From Corallium rubrum (taxonomy: Eukaryota; Cnidaria; Anthozoa; Scleralcyonacea; Coralliidae): a DNA stretch of 64,000 bases. The stretch lies in contig OZ036007.1 in NCBI GenBank assembly GCA_964035015.1, positions 14,636,282 to 14,700,281 on the forward strand. The letters run 5' to 3'. A program made the translations under genes and the position numbers. The notes beneath the pieces were generated by a model that saw nothing but the letters and a program-made list of their open reading frames with translations, did not search any database and was not told the origin of the DNA. This document shows positions 55,400 to 64,000 of the stretch, one piece after another (the first letter of the stretch is position 1; every line of letters begins with the position of its first letter).

Positions 55400-56343
55400 A
55401 CTTCGATTTCCGCCTGGTGCCTCGATTTTAAACATAAACTGCGTTAAAGCTATTTTAAAATTAATGCGAACGGCTAGATGTTCGTTCGTCAAAGAGGATG
55501 GTTAACAGTCTGGTTCACAGGCCTCTCTATTTTAACGTCGAGCGGCAGGCCGAAATTGTGAGAGGCCTGGAATAAAATGTTTAGCTTGCCCCAAATCTGG
55601 CCCCGAAACTGGCCCCAAATTATCCAGGTACCAGCCCGCTGTAACACACACCCCGGGCTGCACAATTTTTTTTAACATCATATAGCAAGGTTGGTCTACT
55701 GCCGAAACGTAAAATTAGCATATTTTGATTTGTATTACACTACTTTTATAATAAAGCAATACTCTCGTATGTAACAACCTTTTAACGCAGTATAAAATTA
55801 AACTTACTCGTTTGCTGCTCTTAAGAAGAAGTTTGTTTTCTTTCAATTTTGAGAAGAATTTCAGCTCCAGCAGGATCATGATGGATAAAGATGAATCATT
55901 TCCCGCTAGTCCTCTCGCTCGATCCCTATTCTGTGACGTCACCAAAATAAGTTATCGAGAGAAAAAGAGGACTAGGAACTAGTCTGGATGGTTAATTGCT
56001 GTTTTCGTTGAAAATAGAGTAATTCAATTTACGTCATGTTTACTTAACGGGTCGTGAATATATTAAGTACTGTTTAATAAACGAGCAGGAGTGTTTTATC
56101 AGATATAATAAATTCAGATAATATAAATTAGATAATATTATAATGATGATTTTATCAGATAATATAAATTCGTGACAATTCGTGACGACGAGTGGTTGTG
56201 CACGACCACTGCTCTTTGGTTCCATTGAGATCTGGGCCCCTTTCTTCCGGTTTTGGACGTGACACGCTAAGCATCATTCTTTCCATCAAGAGAATTTTCA
56301 GCGGAAACCTCATCGTAGATCTTGGTCGTTAGTTTTCAAGCTC
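55400..56343. other. Unassigned sequence
   Basis: No recognised gene. A short direct repeat of 'atcagataatataaatt' occurs near 56098-56172. Confidence 0.4.
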
Positions 56344-56757
56344 GTGCACCCAATCACACGCAAGCAAACAAAACACGCTAAAGCCGCTTACGAAGCGGAT
56401 AACTTTTCGACTGCCCAAACGACAATTGTGTCTGTTAAAGTACAGTGGAGAAGCAAAACAGCCACTCGCATTTTGCCCAAGGATCTTTGCTCTATTGGCA
56501 TAATGCTGTGTAGAGGGCCATACACACAAATCGCGCGCGCAGCTTGGCGCTGTGAAAAGGTCAGAGCAAAAACTGTCGTTTTGTATCTGAAGGAGATCAA
56601 CCGAGAGTGTTGGAATATGTGCTCTAAGAAGAGTCCCAGCATTTTGCGCAAAACGAGCAAAGAAGACATTGTGAACTTTTCATTGACAAAACTCGACCAA
56701 GAATTAAAGGAAAGAACCCCACTGCTCAGGAGTGTCATCTTCTATTCGTTCCTTTAA
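56344..56757 (+). CDS. Cnidarian-type repeat-family protein fragment
   Basis: A 137-codon open frame. 'VKVQWRSKTATRILPKDLCS', 'GIMLCRGPYTQIARAAWRCE' and 'CSKKSPSILRKTSKEDIVNF' continued by 'SLTKLDQELKERTPLL' match a multi-copy protein family I associate with cnidarian (and perhaps sponge) genomes. Its function is not known to me. The family pattern stops near 'LLRSV', so the real exon may end at a splice site before the stop. It could be a host gene exon or a member of an unrecognised mobile family. No neighbouring exons were found. Confidence 0.5.
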   Translation: MHPITRKQTKHAKAAYEADNFSTAQTTIVSVKVQWRSKTATRILPKDLCSIGIMLCRGPYTQIARAAWRCEKVRAKTVVLYLKEINRECWNMCSKKSPSILRKTSKEDIVNFSLTKLDQELKERTPLLRSVIFYSFL

Positions 56758-57979
56758 AGAATGCTTTAATTGCCTTAACTTGGTCTTCGAAAAGGCTATC
56801 AATTTGAAAAAAATGACAAACGAGTCGCAGAACACATTACATTCACCCATTTAACTTTATATAACATCTAATTTTATAAGTGCTCGATCTAATTTAGCGA
56901 ATTCGTGATAAATTGCATACTTTCTGTGGAAAATCTACGTGACCAGAATAAGCTTTTGGCCTCCAATGCGCAGACGCTTATAGGGATTCAATTACTCAAG
57001 CTTCGGACATACAAGCGTCTGCACGCAGGCTAACACTCTAACTGATAAGTTAGACTTAAGCATGATTAGTCTTAATTTATTTAAGTCTGTAATGTTTAAT
57101 TACTATTTCACTGCCTTGGAGAAAATGTATGACTGTGAAGATCCACGTACATTTAAGACGATCTGTCCAAGATGCAACAACTCACGGAGCCTATTAGGCC
57201 CAATAAACGGTTGTTATGAACTGTAATTATTATTTTATTGACAATTTTCTATATTTATTGTTTTCATTCTTCTGTGGGCCCGCAGTAATTGACCATGCTG
57301 TTGCGGATACCCAGCCATCTTCTTTTTAGTGTTATTATTTTCAGTATTTATGTACATAATTAGATGGCAAAGCTAATAAAATAAAAAATAAAAAAATAAA
57401 GACACGAGGCGAAGCCGAGTGTTTTTATATCTGATAAAACACGAACTGCGAGTTTATTGAACGGCTTCAAAAACGACGAACCACTTGGTAAGTTCATTGG
57501 CGTATTAAGTTTGAAAAATAACCTTATCTAAGCCGAGAAAATCAAAGCTAAAGTTTACGTAAATCAGGAGGTATCTTTATCACATATAAAGACACTGATT
57601 AAACTTTAATTTCTTTTGAATTTTCCTCATGAATTATTAATGAGTTTTTGAAGCTAAACTCAAAACCGGAATTTATCTTCAAGATTTTCTTGAGAATCAT
57701 TTTGACAAAACAGTCAAAACATCAGGACCACTCAAATTAGCAATTTATTACCACTGTTCGAGCTTAGAAACGTTCAAAGACCGCGCATAACAGCTCTATT
57801 GCTGTGCTTGACGTGTTGACAGTTTGTTTACATAACTTTAACTTAGCAATCTTGAATACCCAAACGACTCCATTGTTATGCTTGCGCATTGTTATGCTTA
57901 TACGTTTACGAGCTTGGTGTAATGTAACAGACGTTCGGTGGACGTTCGTCAAGCTCAATTACTCAGAAAAGATTTCTGA
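56758..57979. other. Unassigned sequence
   Basis: AT-rich. An 'agacgct/agcgtct' inverted pair near 56970-57025 and an A/T-rich tail near 57380-57400 suggest old repeats. No gene supported. Confidence 0.4.
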
Positions 57980-58052
57980 GACCCCAGACAGGATTCGAAC
58001 CTGTAACCTTCTAATGACCGGTTGGACGCTCTAACCATTGAGCCACTGAGGC
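57980..58052 (-). tRNA. tRNA-like gene, GGU anticodon, C33
   Basis: The minus strand folds into a 72-nt cloverleaf plus discriminator. The acceptor stem is fully paired (GCCUCAG/CUGGGGU with wobbles), the D stem is perfect (GCUC/GAGC) and the T stem is perfect (ACAGG/CCUGU around UUCGAAU). The anticodon stem has one mismatch. Loop CCGGUCA gives a GGU (Thr) anticodon but has C instead of the universal U33. The A and B boxes look intact. It could be a tRNA-Thr pseudogene or a tRNA-derived SINE head. Confidence 0.55.
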
Positions 58053-58375
58053 TCAGATGGTGAGCTAAGGTTGCAAACTCCTAGTCATATGTCCTTCTAT
58101 GTGATAGCGTTTGCATATGAGATGTTGTTAAAGTAACATGATAAGTTGTACGTATACATGCAGTGCATGTGAAAAATATCGCGTCACCCACGAATGGGTG
58201 GGGTATTAAACACCAACGGCCTTTCAAAATTTAGAATATCAGTTTCAAACTGCCAACTGCGATACTTTGTCTAAATTTGATTTTGTTATGCCAGTCTAGT
58301 TTAGTAATTTCAATGCTACTCCTTTACAAACAAATAACAAAATGAACTTATTTTACTGATAAACACTCTACTGAG

Positions 58376-58377
<2 letters not shown>

Positions 58378-58466
<89 letters not shown>
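58378..58466. repeat. TA microsatellite
   Basis: Pure TA tract directly before the gypsy protease frame. Confidence 0.95.
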
Positions 58467-58468
<2 letters not shown>

Positions 58469-58475
58469 AAGCCAA

Positions 58476-58847
58476 TTGCCCAGATCGACCACAGGGAAAC
58501 GACAATCAATTAACGCGGTGGGTCGGGAGCCAGTTGAGAACACCACGACCCTGGAAAATGACAATGTCAGAAAAATTAAGAAGAATTCAAACGCAGAATC
58601 AGCTTTATTTGTAACTGGCCTTATTGGGCGACTGAGAGTGGACATTTTAGTAGATACTGGATCAGCCGTAACTCTGTTGCACAAGAATATTTGGGTTAAA
58701 TTGCGTCGCTCACTTCATCCGGGACCTACAGTGGTCACAGCCAATGGAAGTCCTTTGAGAATAATTGGAAGACATACAGTTGCAATAGAAGTAGCTGGAA
58801 TGAAAACTGTGCATCCAATGCTAGTTGTGGATGTAACTAGGAGTTGA
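58476..58847 (+). pseudogene. Gypsy retropepsin-type protease
   Basis: 'RLRVDILVDTGSAVTLLHKN' holds the catalytic DTGS. 'TANGSPLRIIGRH' and 'VHPMLVVDVT' follow, as in aspartic retropepsins that cut the polyprotein. The frame is lost just after this. The next recognisable codons are in another register. Confidence 0.8.
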
Positions 58848-59007
58848 GCTTTTGAGCAAGCATGAATTTGTGGCCAAACTTGGAAGAAAAGAACTGCGTA
58901 CCAAGAAAAGTAGAGAGTCTACTCCGTTAATCGTAAAGAAACCACGTGAGATATGTGTATGCCGAGTGGCTCTAGCGAAAACCGTCGTCGTATGAGGCAG
59001 ACATGAG

Positions 59008-59355
59008 ATGATTATTTCAGCAAAGGTCAAGCATTCCCGTGAGGAGGGGTATCCCGTAGACATTCCAGGAATCGATGAGCCTACGATATCCTTCAAGAAG
59101 CAACCCTACATATCTCTTGCCCGCACAATTGTACAGCCAAGAGAAAATAAAGTGGCAGTTAGAGTGGTAAATATGTCTCCAACACCAGTAACATTGTACA
59201 AGAATACGAAAGTTGGCGTACTCAATCCACTTAACGAAGACGGTCGAGAGAAAGAAGAAAATTACTACGAAATTCTGGAGGTGGACGTGGATCAAGATCG
59301 GGGAGAAAGAACAAGTCCAAAACCAGTGAAGCGAAACCAAAGAACTGCTCCGTAA
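59008..59355 (+). pseudogene. Gypsy protease-RT linker
   Basis: 'NKVAVRVVNMSPTPVTLYKN' and 'TKVGVLNPLNED' are typical of the segment between protease and RT in metazoan gypsy elements. It is followed by frame breaks. Confidence 0.6.
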
Positions 59356-59499
59356 CACGACCAACTTCGACGAAAACGAGAAAGAGAAAATACGTATTTT
59401 CAACAGGACAAGGTGATATCGAACGTATCAACAAAATCCGTCACAAAATCAACACTGGAGACCAGGGGCCCATCCGCCAAGCACCATGTCGCTTACCAT

Positions 59500-60112
59500 A
59501 ACACTGTAGAAAAGAAGTGGAAACCATGCTGGAGACTACGATGGAACGGGAAGTGATTCGCTCGTCGTTTAGTCCATGGGCAGCCCCAGTGTACTTGTGA
59601 AGAAGAACGATGAGACACGTTTCTGTGTAGACTACAGAGGATTGAATGACGTCACAGCGAAAGACGCCTACCCATGATACATTAGACGCCCTTGCCGGAG
59701 CAAAGATAATTAGCACTTTAGATTTAACAAGTGGCTACTAGCAAGTTTGGTTTATGTAACGTACCGAGTACCTTTCAGCGTTTGATGGAGTTTGTCTTAA
59801 CTGGGCTGCAGGGGTCGATATGCCTTATTACTATCTACTTGGACGACGTGATCATCTTCAGCGAAACCTTCGGCGAACATATGCACCGACTGGAAGAAGT
59901 GTTTCAACGCCTACGGGATACTGGTTTGAAGCGAAAGCCAAAGAAGTGCAAATCAGAAATGCAGACGGAAGTGGCATACCTAGGCCATATGGTATCCGAA
60001 GATGGCGTGTTAACCGACCCTGCGAAGACAGAGAATATAGTCGAGTGGCCAGCTCCATTTAATGTCAGCGAACTACGCCGTTTCCTTAGACTTGCTTCGT
60101 ACTTGGTTTATC
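59500..60112 (+). pseudogene. Gypsy reverse transcriptase
   Basis: Early motifs survive in scattered frames near 59590-59740 ('RFCVDYRGLNDVT' region). 59731-60112 reads 'KFGLCNVPSTFQRLMEFVL', then the YLDD catalytic motif in 'IYLDDVIIFSE', then 'AYLGHMVSEDGV' and 'LRRFLRLASY'. Sequence corresponding to motif A is damaged. The frame is cut by the repeat insertion beginning near 60126. Confidence 0.85.
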
Positions 60113-60317
60113 GAGAATTTTGCTAACCTTTTATTTATTTTTTTTTATTTTCTTATTTTATTCTACAAGATTTGCCAAACAATACACACATACACATAAT
60201 CAAGAAATATAAAGGAAGTAAATAGCGATATAAGGTAAATACAAAGGCAGGGACTGACCACAGAGATAAAATCTCCAATAACGCGGTCCCAATAAATAAA
60301 AAAAATAAATAATTAAA

Positions 60318-60424
60318 TAAACAGACAAACAGACAAACAAACAAACAAACAAACAAACAAACAAACAAACAAACAAACAAACAAACAAACAAACAAACAA
60401 ACAAACAAACAAACAAACAAACAA
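60318..60424. repeat. (CAAA)n microsatellite
   Basis: CAAA units, complementary to the TTTG array at 23007. Confidence 0.95.
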
Positions 60425-60465
60425 AAACATTAATAAATAAATGAATAATTGGATAAATAAATAAG

Positions 60466-60990
60466 TTTATTATATACATGACAAAATTACTGCAATCTGA
60501 TTGGCTACGAGGAGTGCAATTATATCGTTAATTGCACTCTATGGAGTGCAAATTAATGTTACCATGGTAACAGTGGTAAAAAATAAAATTCAAAATAGCG
60601 GCGTATTTTCAAATTGAAAGATTTTGACTTTTCCAACGACTTGTGGAACACTTTCAACTGAAAATTTCATGTAAACATTTGAAGATCAATACAGGTAACA
60701 TCTGCTCACCATAAGTGAAACTGTTTGTTGTCCAGTTGCAACGAAACAAGATGTTTTCAAACGCGCGAATTACTACGAAGCGTACGACAAGGATTGACAC
60801 TTCAGGTAATTGTAAATTGGTTTTGAAGTTTGTGATTACTTATAGTTGCCAGAAAGAAAAATTAATTCACTGCTTTGAATAACGTTTAAAGATTGTCTGT
60901 GGTTGTATGGCCAATAAACATTCAAATTAAGACAAAAATTTTTGACTGTAATTAAGATAGATATCGTAATTTTGTCATGCATATAATAAA
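60466..60990. mobile_element. MITE with 25-bp TIRs
   Basis: The ends TTTATTATAT(A/G)CATGACAA are inverted over 25 bp with one mismatch. The interior has inverted 'attgcactc' motifs and no coding sequence. Confidence 0.7.
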
Positions 60991-60994
60991 CAAG

Positions 60995-61156
60995 TAATCA
61001 TATGATTTTGCTCATGCAATTAATGATTTTACACTACTCGTGATATTTGAAAATTGAGCCAAATTGCACTCGCCTACGGCTCGTGCAATTTCGGATCAAT
61101 TTTCAAATATCACTCGTAGTGTAAAATCATTAATTGCACTCGCTATCATATGATTA
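60995..61156. repeat. Hairpin (foldback) repeat
   Basis: The arms run from 'taatcatatga' to its complement, with inner 'gattttacactac' and 'atatttgaaaattga' pairs and a 'ctcgcctacggctcg' loop. Confidence 0.8.
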
Positions 61157-61186
61157 CCTATACAAATAAATAAATAAATAATCTCA

Positions 61187-61229
<43 letters not shown>

Positions 61230-61317
61230 AAGAGTAAATAAATATAAAAATAATAGGTAAAGACATAAGTAACAAAGTAAATAAAAAGGTAAATAAATAA
61301 ATAAATATTTATTTATG

Positions 61318-61795
61318 TATTTAGCAGCACCTTTACAAAGGCCGACGGAAAAAGGAAAACCTTTCCGCTGGAGCAAATCATGCGATGAAGCGTTTGCTAG
61401 TCTGAAACGGAAACAGTCTTGTTCACCCACAGTAGCATACCCACGGTTCGATCAGGAATTCATCCTTGACACTGATGCCAGCGACTTTAGAATTAGTGAA
61501 GTTTTCCCCCAAGTACAAGAGGGCCAAGAACGGGTCATCTGCTACGTTAGCCTACACTAACAGAAAGCGAACGTCGATACTCAACGACGAGAAAAGAGTT
61601 CTTAGCGGTGGTTAAATTCAAAAAGCATTTTCGTCATTTCTTATACGGAAGATCGTTCACTATCCGTACCGACCACAACGCTCTGAAATAGTTAAAGTCG
61701 TTTAAACAACCCCAGGGTCAAGTAGCCCGGTGGTTGGAGCAGCTAGCCGAGTTCGACTCCGTTGTACAACAGACGGATGATCCCGAAGAACTCCG
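61318..61795 (+). pseudogene. Gypsy RNase H
   Basis: 61318-61560 reads 'PLQRPTEKGKPFRWSKSCDE', 'AFASLKR' and 'FILDTDASDFRISEVFPQ', the RNase H start with its catalytic aspartate. A frame change then leads to 'ESERRYSTTRKEFLAVV' and 'FTIRTDHNAL'-type sequence up to about 61795. RNase H removes the RNA strand during reverse transcription. Confidence 0.8.
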
Positions 61796-61863
61796 GTGAA
61801 GACTGTGGAAAATCAAGTTGAATCGGTGGAGCTTGGAGAAAATTCTAGAAGCCCCGAGTCGAC

Positions 61864-62187
61864 TTGGCAGCCAAGGATGAACAGCGACGAGACCCTACAA
61901 TCAGTCAAATCATCAACATCATGGGAAGCAGTCGAACAGCCCGAAGTCTTTGGGCAGAATTGGAAAGATTGGAGCTACAAGATGACATCTTACATCGTCA
62001 ATGGGAAACAGAAGATGGAAAAGCATCTAAACTGCAATTAGTCATCGCTCGTTTGTTTGTACCCACGGTCCTCGAACAGCTGAACAACAGCCGTTCTGGT
62101 GGTCATCTAGGTATAACTAGAACAGTAGCAAGAGCCCGAGACAGATTTTACTGGCATGGTCTATACAGCAATGTGGAATCGTGGTGA
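61864..62187 (+). pseudogene. Gypsy integrase zinc-binding region
   Basis: 'SRSGGHLGITRTVARARDRF' and 'YWHGLYSNVESW' represent the HHCC zinc domain of gypsy integrases. The domain then meets a stop before the paired cysteines (CKDCG near 62195). Confidence 0.75.
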
Positions 62188-62244
62188 AAATCCTGTAAGG
62201 ATTGTGGGACGAGGAATGACTCACAACGGAGAAGGCGCCCACCC

Positions 62245-62748
62245 TTGAATCCCAGCAAAATTGGATATCCTGGCGAAAGAATGGCAATGGATATCGTGGG
62301 TCATTTTCCAGTAACAGAACGTGGGAACAAATACATACTGGTCGTATGTGATTATTTTACTAAGTGGACAGAAAAAATTCCAATTTCCAATCAAGAAGCA
62401 CAGACAGGGGCGAGAGTTCTTGCAAGCGAAGTCATCTGCAGATATGGTGCTCCGGTGCAACTACATGCGGATCAAGGACGGAATTTTGTGTCAACTCAGA
62501 TGAAAGAGCTCTGCGATTTACTGGAAACCAAGAAGACGAGGACAACTCCATATCATCCCAAGCCCGATGGACTCGTGGAGCGATTTAATAGGACACTGGA
62601 GGCTATGCTGTCTAAATACCTGTCTGAAAATCAACGGGACTGGGATACCCGTTTGCGATTTATGTTAGCTTATCGATCGAACGTTCATGAGTCCACTAAA
62701 CACAGCCTGTTCTTCATGACGTTCGGGAGAGGCACGTTTGCCTACTGA
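62245..62748 (+). pseudogene. Gypsy integrase catalytic core
   Basis: The DDE triad is readable: D in 'MAMDIVGHFPVTERGNKYIL', D in 'HADQGRNFVS', E in 'GLVERFNRTLEAMLSKYLSE'. The core ends near 'FGRGTF', where the frame is lost. The chromodomain-like or C-terminal part continues in pieces to about 63120 ('VGCKRKVVHFNRLKHY'). Confidence 0.85.
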
Positions 62749-62802
62749 TTTAATGTTTGGCGATGGGAGACAGACAGCTCCTCTGAGACAACAGACAACT
62801 AC

Positions 62803-63120
62803 GTGGCCCATCTTCGTGAGGTTTTAGAAGATGCTTATCAACAAGTTCGAGACAGATTGGAAAGAGTTCAGAAACGTCAAAAGTATTATTACGACCTGAA
62901 GACTTCGGGAACTCGTTCTCAGTTGGCGATCAGGTGTGGATGTACCAAGTCTGTACAGCGAGAAGTTATTCTAAGAAGCTTCATTGACCATGGACAGGCC
63001 CCTACCGAATAACAAAGAAGATTTCTGACGTAGTCTACCGAATCCAGGGTGAAGTTGGTTGTAAAAGGAAAGTCGTCCATTTTAATCGGCTTAAGCATTA
63101 CAATGCCGATAATGTATATT
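62803..63120 (+). pseudogene. Gypsy integrase C-terminal region
   Basis: 'EVLEDAYQQVRDRLERVQKR' and 'QKYYYD' are the usual helix after the integrase core. The remainder, in shifted frames, ends in a short domain before the polypurine tract. Confidence 0.65.
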
Positions 63121-63233
63121 GAGTACTGTTAACTGTTTTACTGTTCATAAGATTGTTAAATTATTATAAAATTGTTGTTAAATATATTTATTGTCGGACA
63201 CGAGGACGTGTCCCTCTTTTTAGAGGGGAGCAG

Positions 63234-63447
63234 TGTAGCGTAGCATTAATAAAAGAAATAGTTTGCGACGCTAGTTGGTTTGTATATACGAAATACCACG
63301 AAGACAAACAAGGACGTTGCAATGGCATGATAGTGTCATTGAAAGAGAGACAATTGTGATCAGGCTGGAGGATTAGCTTATCTGCTTTTATACCATTGTT
63401 TAACTATTAAATATACCTTTAAAAACGTGTTGTTGTGCCACGTTACA
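63234..63447 (+). repeat. Gypsy 3' LTR
   Basis: It starts TGTAGCGTAG and ends CACGTTACA (TG...CA), directly after the purine tract at 63221-63233. No second copy was found in the window. Confidence 0.75.
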
Positions 63448-63517
63448 CTTTTATGAATAGGACTGGGATGAAGGGAAGGGAAGGGAAGAAGGACTGGGCT
63501 TGAAGACCACAGAAGAG

Positions 63518-64000
63518 ATGAGGCTGTTAACGATTCATAAAGAGAATTTCATCAGCGTCGTAGCAAGCAAGGCAAAAGAAGTGGTAGACAAGTATACAGA
63601 GGTCTTCGATAATAAATTGGGAAAACTACCAGAAATAGTACATCTCGAAATGGACCGGAATTACAAGCTTCAGTGAGAGAGCGATTGAAAGCGGAGCTGC
63701 AACAATTAGATAAGCTGGGAGTCATCACACCCGTCGATGAGCCAACCGAGTAAGTAAGCTAGGTTGTTGTGAGTGCGCATATGCATTGACCCCAATGCCA
63801 CTGAGGCGTTGAGAGAGAGAGATCAAATTCCCGTCATATATGATCTGTTACCTGATTTGTCAGAAGCTCGCGTAATTTCTAAGGTCGACCGGGTACCCGG
63901 ATTTTGGCATCTAGAATTAGATGAGGAGTCAAGCAGATTAACGATGTTTTCTACCCCATACGGGAGGTTTCGTTGGCTAAGCCTGCCTTTTGATCTAAAC
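63518..64000 (+). pseudogene. Second Ty3/gypsy fragment (RT start), runs off the window
   Basis: 'VVDKYTEVFDNKLGKLPEIV', then 'LKAELQQLDKLGVITPVDEP' and, in another frame, 'SKVDRVPGFWHLELDEESSR' with 'FSTPYGRFRWLSLPF' are the N-terminal half of a gypsy RT including motif A. There is a stop near 63676 and a frame break near 63755. It differs from the upstream gypsy and lies directly after its LTR. Confidence 0.8.

Larger units (their letters stand above)
60126..61318. repeat. Composite repeat insertion in the gypsy element
   Basis: It is bounded by TATTTATT-type tracts and contains a CAAA microsatellite (60318-60424), a MITE (60466-60990), a foldback (60995-61156) and AAAT tracts (61162-61315). 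It separates RT from RNase H. Confidence 0.8.
58476..63447 (+). mobile_element. Degraded Ty3/gypsy retrotransposon
   Basis: Protease, RT, RNase H and integrase remnants follow each other in the standard gypsy order, ending in a purine-rich tract (AGAGGGGAGCAG) and a 214-bp 3' LTR. The gag region and 5' LTR are missing. There are many stops and frameshifts, and a 1.2-kb repeat insertion after the RT. Confidence 0.88.

Noticed and set aside
55715-56225. Short frames near 55.7-56.2 kb
   Set aside because: No recognisable motifs and no supporting splice or regulatory signals.

Overview
The window is a transposon-dense stretch of an animal genome, most likely a cnidarian. It is AT-rich, and its coding remnants are split by frameshifts, stops and nested insertions. 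The Polinton/Maverick proteins, the repeat gene family at 56.3 kb and the expanded DUF3504 genes resemble those I know from cnidarians. This organism call is an inference from family resemblance. I see no clearly intact host gene, rRNA, CRISPR array or bacterial operon.

Layout. 0.4-2.8 kb: LINE remnants, one inserted in the right arm of an imperfect foldback. 2.9-11.7 kb: two adjacent copies of a TIR element (TSDs TA and TC) whose ends are packed with the palindrome CACATGTG and which carry a two-exon BEN-domain coding region. Inside each copy sits a Penelope-like (PLE) 3' fragment with a hammerhead-ribozyme motif, intact in one and decayed in the other. 11.7-14.3 kb: a DUF3504 (Crypton-recombinase-derived) pseudogene, cut by a CACTG-ended element. 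14.3-19 kb: mostly unrecognised sequence plus a 14-bp minisatellite.

19.0-53.1 kb is one nested stack. A Penelope-like element (PLE-B, minus strand) is split at 19690/52636. The insert is bounded by arms sharing Polinton termini (19691-19907; 45297-45357 plus 52509-52635). Between the arms lie a second Penelope element (PLE-A, 19908-28489, with 155-bp repeats at both ends) and a Polinton/Maverick (28490-45296). The right arm is itself interrupted by a 7.15-kb PIF/Harbinger-type element with a CTG duplication, which carries a nearly intact LINE.

The Polinton has about 675-bp terminal inverted repeats. It encodes protein-primed DNA polymerase B, a zinc-ribbon protein, a PD-(D/E)XK-like nuclease, small membrane proteins, a deoxynucleoside kinase, a two-TM protein, a lectin-like fibre, a retroviral-type integrase with chromodomain, a minor capsid protein, a major capsid protein and a packaging ATPase. 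Replication genes lie mostly on the minus strand and capsid genes on the plus strand. At least seven genes share a TTAGT(G)TATA-like motif directly abutting the ATG. The copy is dead: polymerase, capsid and ATPase genes carry frameshifts, polymerase motif B is deleted, a hAT-like element sits in a capsid-region gene, and an internal inversion of about 0.8 kb breaks both integrase and minor capsid protein.

53.1-64 kb: tRNA-like repeats, a symmetric microsatellite, a perfect-armed palindrome with two head-to-head hammerhead motifs, a cnidarian-type repeat-family exon, and two degraded Ty3/gypsy elements, one with a 3' LTR.
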